Source: Owenia fusiformis (taxonomy: Eukaryota > Annelida > Polychaeta > Sabellida > Oweniidae). Taken from it: DNA of 64,000 bases. Below, piece by piece: positions 33,242-45,119 of this stretch; position 1 is the stretch's first letter; each line of letters starts with the position of its first letter. The notes beneath the pieces were generated by a model, which was not told the DNA's origin, made no database searches, and was given only the letters and a program-made list of their open reading frames with translations. Both the position numbers and the translations under genes were made by a program. The DNA lies in NCBI GenBank assembly GCA_903813345.2, contig CAIIXF020000003.1, positions 16,568,931-16,632,930 of the forward strand, read 5' to 3'.

Positions 33242-33504
33242 CTTCCCAATAGATGTTCCAACAGGCGGTCCTTGTTCTCAATATCATCAGTTCTTTAAGA
33301 TTTCCTAAAGTTTTCCTAAAGTGATACTCATTGTTTGTAGGATACTGAATTCGTATTATATATTCGGGGATTTATGATGTTCTCGGAAGTTACAAACAGG
33401 TCTCCTATTCTTTCATGCTTCCTGATTTCTATGAAACATACAGGCAATCCAGCAGAGAGGAAACAAAATGATAAGATAACAATGACAATAACTGAGAACT
33501 CCAT
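33242..33504 (-). pseudogene. Second dead copy of methyltransferase exon 1
   Basis: Starts ATG at 33504 with a hydrophobic anchor, then EIRKHERIGDLF and SVSYKQ. Relative to the intact exon about 23 bases are missing after SYKQ, giving an immediate stop; the rest of the exon sequence, including the end TATTGGGAAG before gtaggt, is preserved. It forms the left end of the segmental duplication with 55.9-61.05 kb. Confidence 0.85.
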
Positions 33505-35676
33505 ATTATTAAATTACCAGCTCGTGATAAAAACCCTATAGTCATAGAAATATAAATTTATTAATCGATTTTTTTAATGTCAGTGAAGGTGACGTTATAA
33601 TACAAATTATTACCACCTTGCAGGGCCTGTTCTAGGGGTTTTAGTACTAGTTGAGAAGGCATTTGAATTGGCTATATTGACGTAAGCAATATTGTGTCGG
33701 GCGTTAATGGCTTTAGTCGGGCAATAATAACATTATCCGCCCGGCTATGTTTCCCGGGAAAAGTGATATCGTTCAGTGCGAAAGATTTTCTATTTCAAAT
33801 TTGCTATTTCAGCCCTGGGCATTAACGGTGGTAATAATAGTAATAACGTCATTTCTGCGGCCCTTGGTCCAATATTTCACTATATTGCCCTTTGAAATGA
33901 CGTTATTGTACTATTAATACAGTAGGAAAGATTGGGGCAAAATGAGAAACAGGGCAAGAAGGGGCACTTTATTTTTCTCAAGCGTTTTGAAAGGTAATTG
34001 CGGTTGTCAAGTAGTTTTAAATTGAGAAAGCAAAAAATCGTACCAAAGGAAGTTCATTCAATTTGTTACATTAACGTTCCGTCAAAGTAAATATTTGTTG
34101 AACATTGCGAACGGAAATGTCGCTCACAATTGACATGCCAAATGTAAAAATACATAAATTTGTACAACTCTATTCAAGACTATGTGAATTCAAGGTTAAT
34201 GTCATGAATGTTGTGATTTATATGTCGGAAGCCCAAGTATTGTCAATATAATAATTTTAGTTCATTATTGTTATTTGTTATTATCGTTTGATCAGCTGAG
34301 ATGTACCAGTTTTCGATTTATCATACAGCGAGTTGAAAAGCTGAAGTCCCAATTGGATCATATCATGTGTTAATTTTCTTTCTTTTCTTCACATTCACAC
34401 GTTTTTATCCATATGATTAATATTTACCAAAATTGAAAATATTAAAGGGACTTTTCAATGGCATAAAAAAGTTTCTCTTAATCAATTTAAAGGAGAAAAC
34501 CCCCGTGAGTAAACCAGTGATGTTACCTCGATCAGTATACTATAGCCTATAGTTTAATATTTAAAGGTACCTGTCAAGTTCAATAAACTGTTGCAGTGAT
34601 ATATTTAACATAAATTACAGGTGAATCCTGTTAGCAATCCGTTTTATTTTGTTTTAGAATCAGTGTTCAATAATGTAATTGGACTCCACATTTCTTCCCT
34701 TCTTTGTAATAAAGGGAATGGCGTCTTAGGGGGTCGTAAGGGCTCATTCGCTACGTCCGCTCGTGAAGATGGGCGATATCCACTCATGGATAAAAATGGT
34801 ATCCCTCAAAAATCATAGGATATCCTCTATGCATACGTGCAAGGGAAGGAGTCAAGATTTATTCTACAGTGTCTTACATCCTTGATTCCGCTAAAAATGT
34901 TCCACTTCGGACATGTTTTACTTCAAGGTCAAATTGTTTAACTTAAGGTCAAAGGGTCATGTGTTACACTTACAAAGATGTTCCATTAGACCGGTCTTAC
35001 TTGACATGTATTAATTCTGACAGCAAAGATACAGCATACTGCATATACTAGTAGTTGATCATACATCATTTTAAAGGATGCCATGCCATTTGTCCCAGAG
35101 GTAAGCCTTTAGAAAGGGGTTATTGTGAAGAATAAGCCAGGATATAATAACAAAAGTCTGCCAGGCCTAGTTATGATGATATAGTGCTTTCGTGAGTGCA
35201 TGAATAGGAGACAGCCAAAAAAATGTATTGGTGTATTTATAACCTTAGGAAAGATTGCATATGGCGCATTACTTATTTCGCTTTAATGAATAATGAATGG
35301 CTTTTTGTTTGCTCAACTTACACATGAAATAGTGCTTCTGTAAGGAGCATGTACAAATAAAATGAACAGAATATAAAGGGTGATCATTTAAGAAGTAAAG
35401 TGAAAAGGTGGCACCTTTTTAAGGTGCCGGGGTAGTTATCAGTAATTTGCACCAAACAGGAAATGAAAAAATGGGAGGTTTTGATTTTTAACAGAGTTCT
35501 GCTTTGACCTTCAGTCAGTTTTACCGCTACTTCCATATAACATTTACTTGATCAGGATCACAATGGTCATTGTTAGAATGACCCTAAATATTTCATGTTT
35601 GATGTAAATTTCTGATAACTTCCCCGGCACTTTATCATAATTAAATCTAAATCTTTCACAGAATTTCCATTAAATA

Positions 35677-36669
35677 CAGGGTGACCGGAAAAAAAGGAGA
35701 CCATTGAAATAGGCAATATCTCCTAAAATAGACTAGTGACATCAATGAAATTTTGCATACATCAGGACAGTTCTATGGAAATTTGTTCCTGAAAGTGTCA
35801 ATACAAGCAGTCAACTGGTTCAGGAGCTATGATCATTTACATAACATGCTCCAAATAGGCGCAATTGAGACCAACGCAGAGCTGGATACATTTGGCAAAT
35901 ACCCTTACATATTCCGACCTTGTTATGGCATTACATTTAGCATTTATTGCCACCTTTAGGTCAGCAATTGTCTCAGGATTGTTTTGGTACACATTGTCTT
36001 TCAAATTGCCCCACAAAAAGAAATCAGGTGGATTCAAATTTGAGGTGTATGGAGACGAAGCTTATCTGACCTATGGCTTCTGACTCAGTGGTCCCACTCA
36101 GTTACAGTATCATCCTAAGGAGGTTTTGGGCAGCCCTTGGTTTTCATATGGGATTTAATTGTGCCATATAGTGGTTTTAGTAACATGGCACTATGCCCAA
36201 TACCTAAAGTGACTCTTAAGATTTGGTAAATCAGCACTTTGGCAACAGGATGATGAACCACATGTCAGATAACCCTTCATTGCCATTACAGCCTAGACTT
36301 GAATCTTGCTGATTTCTTTTTGTATGGATATTTGAAAGACAATCTATACCAAAACAATCCTCAGACTATTGTTGACTTAAAGAAGGCAATCACTGCTATA
36401 TGTAATGCCATAATAATGCCATAGAGGGCAGAACATGTAAGGGTAGTTTGCCATATGAATCCAACTCTGCGTTGGTCTCAATTGTGCCTATTTGGAGCAT
36501 GTTATGTAAATGATCATAGCTCCTGAACCAGTTGAATGCTTGTATTGAAACCTTCAGTAACAAATTTCCATATAACTGTTCCAGTGTATGCAAAATTTCA
36601 TTGATGGCACTTGTCTAGTTTAGGAGAAATTGATTACTTCAATGGTCTCCTTTTTTTCCGGTCACCCTG
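35677..36669. mobile_element. Fold-back element of two inverted mariner-type ends
   Basis: Bounded by CAGGGTGACCGGAAAA and its inverse and flanked by TA (35675-35676, 36670-36671). Arms of roughly 380 bases (35677-36060; 36290-36669) are inverted copies. Each arm encodes, inward, the same transposase C-terminus: minus strand PPDFFLWGNLKDNVYQNNPE in the left arm and plus strand LADFFLYGYLKDNLYQNNPQ in the right arm. DFFLWGxLKD is the closing part of the DDE domain of mariner/IS630-type transposases. The middle 230 bases are not symmetrical. Confidence 0.85.
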
Positions 36670-37399
36670 TATGTGTTCCTACAGTAAATGCTTTTTATGC
36701 TCTGATAAGTTTTTGCTTTCCTTTAACAAAGACCATGTCAAAAGTTACTTATCACAAATAAAGTTAACCAACGGACCTGAGATATTCCATAGTCTTTTCC
36801 TCTACTGCAGCTATTTCAAAGAACTAGTTGGTTCAGTTCAGAATGCACCCGAAATAATTCCCTCCTCGTCTCTCATGGAAAGGCTTTTAAACTTAAGATA
36901 ATGGGGTACTTTTGTGTTCATGTTAAATATTCTTTGTGTACGCATACACGTATGCCATCTTTTATTAACTACTGCACTACATTCAGTAATTGTTATAATT
37001 CATCAGCCCTATTTACACTTCGTTATCTTACTTTGTGACAGCAAAATGAAATGACACAAGCAGTGTTTCGATGTTTTGATATTTTTTATTCATTTTATCA
37101 AGTATACAAAGTTTTTCTATAGGTTTTGCTATCGGATACCTTATCAACTTGAAGCTTATGACGGTATATAGTGCACTCTCCATTAAGATCTCTTAAATTA
37201 ATTCATCTGATTTTTCAAAATGAATATTCTGCTTTTATTATTACGTTTATATGTACACTAATTTCTTAGTTTTTTGTCCAACAAAATCCATTTGCATCTT
37301 ACGCATCCATACATTTCATCATTAATTGCTGAAATATAGAAGTATAATCTTTACATTTGCAAAGGGTTGGTATCAATATGGCGAACAGAATTGATTACA

Positions 37400-37640
37400 T
37401 GTTTCTCTTACACCTGTTACGCGGAATATGGCATATATTCATTATTGTGCGGTAATTGTGATACGGGTGCACGTGAATATGCCATACTCACCTGCGGTAT
37501 ATGGTATATTCTGCAGGTAAGTATGGCATATTCTGCAGCGAATATACGATACATTGATTTCAGTGAATGGTGAATATCCGATACTCACTGTGAAATATGC
37601 CATACTCTCTTGCGGAATATGGCATACTCACGCGACAACA
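37400..37640. repeat. GCGGAATATGGCATACTCAC direct/inverted motif cluster
   Basis: The motif GCGGAATATGGCATA(C/T)TCA and its inverse GAATATGCCATACTCAC appear about six times in 240 bases in mixed orientation, giving several alternative hairpins. No coding content. Confidence 0.6.
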
Positions 37641-38689
37641 TATTGTGTTTTAATTGATTTTTACTATTATATACATTTTGCACTTATTCTTCAAAGTAGC
37701 CTATTTACATACTGTATGGGTTCCTGAGAAACTATGATATAGAATTTAATATTCGTAATATTAGAAACGAGATATTCTATGCTTGATGTAGACTAGATTA
37801 TGACTTAGTATCATTTCTGTCATTGCTACACTCATGGACTCTACCACCATAGAGCCCATGCTACACTTTGACTTTAATTAGCTCCAGAGCTTTCAATTCT
37901 AGGCTTGGTTTCAAATCTAAAAAGATCTGGGGAGGGGGGGGGGTCGCCCCCGACGCTCTCTCCCCCTTCCGACGCCAATGGATAGGTGTATAATTTAAAT
38001 CTTGTAATTTCAAATCAAATCTTAAATAATTGCTTTGAATAACGTGGTCCTAGCACTTTTTATCGCCGAGATATTGCCAGTCTACTAACCTCGAACCTGG
38101 GTGAGGGGTCAAAAACTAAAATTGATTTCAGACACTTTAATTCTTAAAACATGTTTTTGTAATTTTACGATAAAAATTTTCTAAACTATTCAAATTTCTG
38201 ATCGAAAAAGACGTTCGTGAATTTAACGGCCCTTTGAATTTTTTGATTTTTTAACTCCCGGACCAGAAGTTCTAGCTGCAATGTCTTTCCGATAGAGTTT
38301 TTGATGTATTCCCGAATGCTTTTAACAGGAAAACTGGTGCCAACCATTCCCAGCTAATATTTAGCGAAGGAGTGCGAAACAAGGTTTTCAATTGAAAATC
38401 GGGCATCACCCGCAATGTAATCCAATGGGACGGAAAGAATGACTGACGGACCAGTTTTAACGTTATCCGAAAAAAATCAGCGAACTACCAGCACCATTTG
38501 GAACACCATGTTAAAGGGCCGTTGTGATAATTTTTGGTTTTAGCCCCCCGCCCTCTTAATTGGGACTACGTGCCTGTGGACAGAAAAGTGACAGTGATCT
38601 TCTTTTTACAGTCCGCTACTGCCATCTTTCTGTCAAATGAGTGTCTAATTTGATATAAGTTCCTAACATAGGCAAAGGCCAATAGGAAG

Positions 38690-39100
38690 AGTCGGGGCAA
38701 TCTGCGCGAGATTCGGTTTTTACTTGGTTCGGTTTTTCATTAAAGGAAGTACTTCATTCCCATGATTCAAAGTGCTTTTCTGCCATCGGTTCGGTTTAAG
38801 TTTGTACAACACACGTCTATAAATCGGGGGGAGGTTGATGTTATGTCATTACATTTGTTTTGGGTGTACACTTTTTGTTTTGGCACTAAACAAAAATATT
38901 CCCGCACTACATGGTGCATCATGGGTAGGGACTGCTGTGAAATAATGAACGTAAGTGATATCTATCTCAAATCAAATGTTCTTATAAGCTATTAAATGCG
39001 CATGCGTCATAATAATTTGAACCAATTAAATTGCTGGATTTAATGCGCATGCGCTAAAATCCGAACCAAAAAATGGAATCTCGCGCAGATTGCCTCTAGT
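38690..39100. repeat. Inverted repeat around GCAATCTGCGCGAGATTC
   Basis: GGCAATCTGCGCGAGATTCG at 38697 is inverted at 39076 (GAATCTCGCGCAGATTGCC); AATGCGCATGCG elements at about 38995 and 39042 form an inner repeat. Possibly an old MITE. Confidence 0.5.
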
Positions 39101-39125
39101 GAATAGGAATAATTTTTTTTAAATA

Positions 39126-39195
39126 AAGATGACATGGTAATCGATCTGTGTTTATTTATGAAGATAATACTGGATTCTGTTTGTGCTGCCATCTT
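39126..39195. mobile_element. Tiny MITE with AAGATG-type ends, copy 1
   Basis: About 70 bases, AAGATGACATGG to CTGCCATCTT, flanked by TA. A related copy is at 43437-43516; the two and their flanks (AATACTGGATTCTGTT, ATCGGCCCAGAACCTATGG) are clearly homologous. Confidence 0.5.
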
Positions 39196-39249
39196 TATAT
39201 CGGCCCAGAACCTATGGTTCCTAACATAAGAACTAAGTCACCGTGGATG

Positions 39250-42200
39250 TCAACGACTAGGGAGCTCCACCTCGCAGACATAGCCCGTGCGTGTCGCACA
39301 GTCATAATTACCCCAGGTATAGTCATATACACTTATCTGGAGTATCCATACACAAGTGTCTACTCTTGGATTCTTCAGAAATCCCCAATTAGGGCTATTT
39401 GAAGGTATGGTATCACCCGTTGTGGCCCACACGAATTCGTTTATCTCACTGTTGAAAATACCTGATGTCCACCACCCTTGCCATCCCTCGAGCATCTCTG
39501 AAATGACATATGTTTAAGTCTTTACATATACGTGTCAATTGGTCTTAGATAATGGAGACTTTAAGCTTGCTGTTTTTAAAAACTAAACGTGAACGGAAAA
39601 GTACTATACATGAATCAATATAGGAATGAATCGAGCGCACATAGTTTTGTATGCGGTTAGTCTACTTTGAGATGTCTTGAAATCTCACGTTGATGTCAAC
39701 GGGAATCATTATACTGTGTATATTACTATGCTGGTAATTTCGATTTCGATACACAGTCGAATTATTTCTGAAGAAGACGATCTTTGTCATGCGTGTTTTA
39801 GCTCTAACCCTACTATCACACTAAACCAGTTTTCACTACGTTCTCGAAAATGGGCTTCAACTGTGTACGAACGGACTGGACTTACTTAGAACCGTTTGGG
39901 GTCTATTTACAGACTTCATCGAACGTACTTGAACGGGTAGGTCCTCTAGAACTTAGACATGCTCAAAATGTTCTCGTGGTCCATACGTTCTACAATTAGA
40001 ACGAGTGACAACGTACAAACGACGAGCTGGACGTACTACGAACGGAACCGTCGTACTTCAATCCTACTAGGGACGTTTTAACAACGAGTTAAACTATCTG
40101 AGAAGAGAACGAGAAAGAACTAATTGCAAACGGGGTTTTACTGATTAAGAACGTATTTAAGACTGCTTATGAACGAGTTAGCAAAAATATAGCTATCACA
40201 CCAAACAAGTTGCCACTGTGTTCTTCAAAACTGGTTTTAAACTGTGTGCGAACGGAATGAACGTAGTTGCAACTTTCTAAGGTCTATTTGCGAACGTCAT
40301 GAACGTTCTCAGACGGGAAGGTGATTTTAGAACTTTGAAATGATTCAAAATTCGATGGCGACCATACCGTTCTGTAATTAGATCGTGTGACAACGTACTT
40401 CAAACGAGATGACCTACTATATAGACTAGGAACGTAATTGCCGTACTTCGACCCTACTAGGGACGAGTTAACGACGTTGTGCAATCGGATATCAATTTGT
40501 AGTGCGTGTGCATACCGGCATGGTGCGACCTGAACGAACTAGGAATGAGATGGACGTATTGAAGACTGTTTATGAACGAATTGGCTAATTATTTTTGACA
40601 TATTTCACGACCACATCCAGACTTAGTCCGTTTTACGACGTTTTCGTAGGACTGGAAAGAACGGTTGAGAACTAGTTTGGTGTGATTGGGGCCTAAACAT
40701 CTTACGAAACGAGTTCGTTTCAAAATGTATTATAAAACCAGCTATATAGTTGTTTTATTACATGCTGGTGACATCATGATTAACCATGACATCTCATTTC
40801 TTCTCAGCACTGAGATCATGTTTCATGTGAAACAGAAAGATGCTATGAGTATCAGAATGTGCTGGTGAAGTCTAAACAAACATTGGCGCAAAACGACTAT
40901 AAAGCTACATGCATATGTATGTGGGCTATTTATACGTGTAAGTTGTCGTTTTTATTATTTTATGTGCCATGCTTAAACTCTCCAATGGCTTTCGCACTTT
41001 CTAAAAAGATCAATTTCGTTGAGCGCCAAGTCTCTAAATCTCACACTAAAATACACAAAAAGTAAAACTTATGGAGCAATTATGATCTAATCAAATGACT
41101 CTCTTGCAGCAGGGAAGGGCATTTTTCTTCATCTCGACGTATACATACACTCCCCTGTATGAGTATGAAAACCCGAAGTCCCCCTTTGAATGCCCTGTAA
41201 TACCTAATTGTTTTAGGCGATTTAAAAGATACATGAAAGTTGCAAATTCCCGAACTACTGTTACTAAAGTACAAAATTAAAAATAGGACATCGATATCGG
41301 CTTAAATATACACGTACACGTATGTCATTCAATGAAAACTGCAGGTTCCCGGGTTTTTGAGGGGAGTGTACAAAGTAAAAGTAAAGGAACCGTCCACAAT
41401 CCCTGCTTAGATGATGTGGATTAGTATTTTAAAGATTCTGTATGGCACAAGGACGTTTTTAATTTCCATTATGATTTTACTGCGTGACACAGAATGACTA
41501 CTGTACACCCCCTGGAATATCCAGGTTACAGGTTATGTAAATATACATTATTAAATTTTAATAGAAAGGATGATATGGGGAGACAAACCGGAAATAATTA
41601 TATTATACAATTGCCCACTCTATTAGTTTTTGAACTTGTAAAATTCTTACGGGGTTCCTTTGCAAGAATAGATGCTAGAAAGTCTTTCTCGGCTGTAGTT
41701 TCAATTATCACAAGATGGCTTCCAGGGAAGAGTTGCTCGCATGCATTAGCAGCTTCTGCGTGGGTCTTAGCATGGATTCTGTCAGTGAAGATTTGGTAAC
41801 ATGTTCCTCGGCCCTCTGCTAGTTCAAAATTCCCTGGACATACAGCTGAAAATCAGAATTAATATTATGGACTAATCTGATTAGAAGTCCATGGTTATAC
41901 TTACAGCATGATATAGTATGAACTTGAAAGATGTCGTTAGATTTTCAATTCGCATATTCTCATTCAGGCTCGCATTCACGCCCTTTAACAAGGAAGATTC
42001 TATTTGAAAACATGGATTTTCTTTAGTGATGATTCTTAAAAACTATCTACATAAAGCGTGAAATAATCATATCTTTATATCATGAAAAATAAATGCAACT
42101 TATGATATCTGTCAATATTCAAAAATAGTAAGTTCATCCTTAGTGTAAACAAGAAAAATACATTTTTTGTTGGTTCATGATAAAAATGACAAATAATATA

Positions 42201-44136
42201 CATCTTTTTGAAGTAGGGGTATATAGGCACATTGCAGAAATTCAGAAATAATTAGGCTATGTCGTTCATGATTGCTTCACCAATATGTTACAGAAAATGA
42301 AAATTATCATACACATGTTTGCTGATAGGTATATTGAAAAAAAACAGACCAGAGGTTTGGTTCAATTGATCAAAATAGATGGCGTCGTGGGTGTTGGTAG
42401 GGCTAGAATACATGGAAATGTATTGCAAGAGTCACTTGATTTCTTGATCTAAGAAGTAATTCCATTTGGATCAACTTAAAACATGATTTGAATGTAATTA
42501 TACGAACCTATTGGCATGTGGATTGTGATTGAACATTAAAATGGTGATCCTTATAAGAGTAAATTAACTTTTAAAGGTTTTTCAACATGTTGTCAATGGG
42601 GATTTAGCCCAACCTTTTTCAGAAAACGTGAAAATCTTCAGAATTTGAATCAAGTAAATAAATTACACATAAAATTCAAATAAGCCATCAAATAGAAAAT
42701 GTTAGTCTTTAATGGTTCAAAAGCAGATCTCCTAAAATCTGATTAAAACGAGACTTCAAAGCTAAATAGAAAAAAGGACCATTCTCAGTAAATATTGATG
42801 CACATGCGAATTGCGCATTTTGCCGCAGTAAACTGAGCTTGATTGACTAGATGTGTGGTATAATACTCATAATATTTACACAAACATAATATCAAATAAA
42901 GAACCCACTAGCAGCTGTTGTACTTGCTTCTGTTATTACTGATGTATTTGCTTCTGTTGTCATGGTTTCCGTTGTTGTGGTAACTGTAGTATTAACAACG
43001 TCCGTTTTGCTTGTATCGCCAGATAGTCCAGTATCTATAAAATAGTTACAAAATTAAGCGAGGCAAATTTGGATAGGCGAGACAAAAATGAAAGGCAATA
43101 CAATACTGTGAAGTCGACATCATTTTCCCGGTTTCTGTTGAAAAATGTCCACACTAATATTTTCCTGTAAGACTTGCCTGTCTCATTTCTAATTTCGCTC
43201 AAGAGAACACACCGTAGTGAGGTGAGATATCGTGTATTCATCATATATAATTGTATGCATGATGGAGTCAGAGGGTAATAATATACTGATAATGATTTTA
43301 CGGTTTCGATAAATGTAATATTCTAAAAATCACAATTGTAGAATTCATGGACTTTGAAAAAAGTTTATATGTGTAATGGTTGCTATATGTAAAAAACATA
43401 GGACAGGCTAAGGGCGATAGAAATAATTTTTAAATAAAGATGGCATGGCAATCGATCTGTGTTTATCTATGTTTAGAGAAAAATGTAATACTGGATTCTG
43501 TTGGTGCTGCCATCTTTATATCGGCCCAGAACCTATGGATAAAAATGTACAATGCAGCACTTTATAAGATTAAGATGATGGAAATACGGAAGCTATACCC
43601 GACATCTCTGCAACTTACCGTAGAAGTAGTACACCAACCCAGCTATAATTCCAATACAAACAAGTACTAACAATATTAACCCTATTATCCAGTATTTCTT
43701 AGTCTTTAACGTACTGCCGAATGTTTTCCCACTAGGATTTTTATCACAGCTCTCAGAAAAAGTGGGATTATCAAATTCTGTAGAATTCTGAAACAAGAAG
43801 AATATTGATTACGACCAGCTAGGGTTAATCTGAGTTTTCACACGTCATTTCAGCATTTTCGGAATCAAACCTCCAAATAGGCACCCAAAACGTTGATCAG
43901 TTATAGAGGTCTATAGAATTCAGAATCTGACAACTTGAAACAAGATGTCCGCCAAAAGGTGAACCGGCTCTGAGAACGTAGTTAAGCGGTATTCCTAAAA
44001 CATTTCCATGTTTCTTTCCTCTCAGATCGGCCAGTTTCCATGGTTTATGCCCGAGGCCAAAATTGGCCATGCTGCTGTGCGTCAAACTGGCATGTAGTGA
44101 ATATGTATATTCAGGCTATATACTTACCTTAGCCAT
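39250..44136 (-). CDS. Type II membrane C-type lectin, five exons, apparently complete
   Basis: Exons 44128-44136, 43619-43787, 42909-43034, 41651-41845 and 39250-39497 join in matching phases (0, 1, 1, 1) to 248 codons plus TGA. All but the stalk exon (A before gtgggt) have good donors (gtaagt, gtaagt, gtaaga). Exon 1 is MAK in good Kozak context. Exon 2 gives a cytosolic stretch (NSTEFDNPTFSESCDKNP) and one membrane helix (YWIIGLILLVLVCIGIIAGL). Exon 3 is a Thr-rich, mucin-like stalk. Exons 4 and 5 form one C-type lectin domain: CPGNFELAEGRGTCYQIF, ANACEQLFPGSHLV, WWTSGIFNS, FVWATTG, WGNYDCATRTGYVCE, with paired cysteines. The EPN/QPD calcium-sugar motif is not seen (PNWGFLKNPRVDTC instead), so calcium-dependent sugar binding is doubtful. 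Role as a surface receptor is inferred. Confidence 0.88.
39796..40600. repeat. Diverged tandem duplication dense in AACG
   Basis: Two units of about 390-400 bases (from about 39800 and about 40192) align: CTATCACACTAAACCAGTTT with CTATCACACCAAACAAGTTG, GGGTCTATTTACAGACTTCA with AGGTCTATTTGCGAACGTCA, TACTAGGGACG in both. Both are unusually rich in GAACG, CGTAC and AACGA. It lies in the last intron of the lectin gene. Confidence 0.6.
43437..43516. mobile_element. Tiny MITE with AAGATG-type ends, copy 2
   Basis: About 80 bases, AAGATGGCATGG to CTGCCATCTT, between TA dinucleotides, homologous to 39126-39195. It lies in the lectin intron between the membrane and stalk exons. Confidence 0.5.
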
Positions 44137-44461
44137 CTTTATAAAATGTCCTCTGAAGAAGATGAGTGTGTCCTGCTTGCCACCGTTCTGGCCTTGCCAC
44201 TTTCTTTACTAAAAGCTAAACCAGGACACCGTGTCAAGTGTTTCAGCAAGGCTCTGTAAAAACATCTTCAAAGAAGATCGAATTACGATATTCCTGTTCT
44301 AAAGGGTTCAGCGCTGCACTACAGAAATTAGACAAGTCTTTCCAGTCATGTTTTGAATACTGATGTACAAACCTAATATCATAGGTTTAACCCTTTCCAA
44401 TTGTTGACTTTAAAACTTAAAAGAGAGCGTCATCACAAAAAACGTGAAGATATATTTGATG

Positions 44462-44930
44462 TAATAAATAGGTATAAGGGACGTTATTTTCATAATACTT
44501 ATGACATTGCTCACTTTTTAAAGTTAGTTTCCATGCGTTATACAAAAAATAATCGAAATAAATTAATTTGGGATGGAGGGGGGGGGGTCGGATGGAGGGG
44601 GGGGGATTTATATATCTTTACGATGGAACAAATTCACAAGAACTCGTGTATTTGAAAAAACTAAACTCACTACCCCAATAAGACACTGGATATTACATCT
44701 CTGGAGAATGAAAAATGGGAAAAATTGGAGCCATAAGAATAAATTCAAGTACCTTATCATGTCTTATATACACGTGATCCCCCCCCCTCCATCCGATCCT
44801 CCCTCCATCCCAAATTATTTATTTCGATTATTTTGTTGTACAACGCATGGAAACTAACTTTAAAAAGTGAGCAATGTCATAAGTATCGGAAAATAACGTC
44901 CCTTATACCTATTTATTACAGGTCGTGTAG
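44462..44930. repeat. Inverted repeat with poly-G centre
   Basis: ATAAGGGACGTTATTTTC at 44473 through GTTTCCATGCGTTATAC to GGATGGAGGG is inverted from about 44780 (CCTCCATCCGATC, GCATGGAAACTAACTTT) to 44925 (GAAAATAACGTCCCTTATAC). Arms are about 140 bases with a 180-base centre. G-rich and C-rich runs mark the inner ends. It lies upstream of lectin exon 1. Confidence 0.75.
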
Positions 44931-45119
44931 ACCATTGTTGCCCGATTTATAGCAAAAACATTGACTTTTGCACGTCACGTTGGTGAGGATGCGCCTTTTT
45001 TAATAGATCTCATATCTTAGAAGGGTATCAGTTCAAAAAAATACTAGATGAACTAACATAATTTGCCATGCACTGCGCCTATTTACTTGGCAATCCAGTT
45101 TCAAATTTTCTCTTGAAAA

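Larger units (their letters stand above)
33230..36903. repeat. Segmental duplication, copy A
   Basis: Collinear, same orientation, with 55905-61050. Shared landmarks in order: exon 1 (33242-33504 / 55920-56206); CAATTGACATGCCAAATG near 34130 / 56955; GTTGTGATTTATATGTCGGA near 34210 / 57040; GAGTAAACCAGTGATGTTAC near 34505 / 57530; GATGATATAGTGCTTTCGTG at 35175 / 59210; CATGTCAAAAGTTACTTATC at 36735 / 60855. It ends at TCTCATGGAAAGGC near 36880, which in copy B is inside the last exon of the gene at 61005-62348. Confidence 0.8.
36904..39100. other. No gene; contains short repeat clusters
   Basis: AT-rich DNA with a GCGGAATATGGCATACTCA cluster (37390-37640) and a GC-skewed patch at 37930-37980. 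No frame resembles a protein. Confidence 0.5.
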
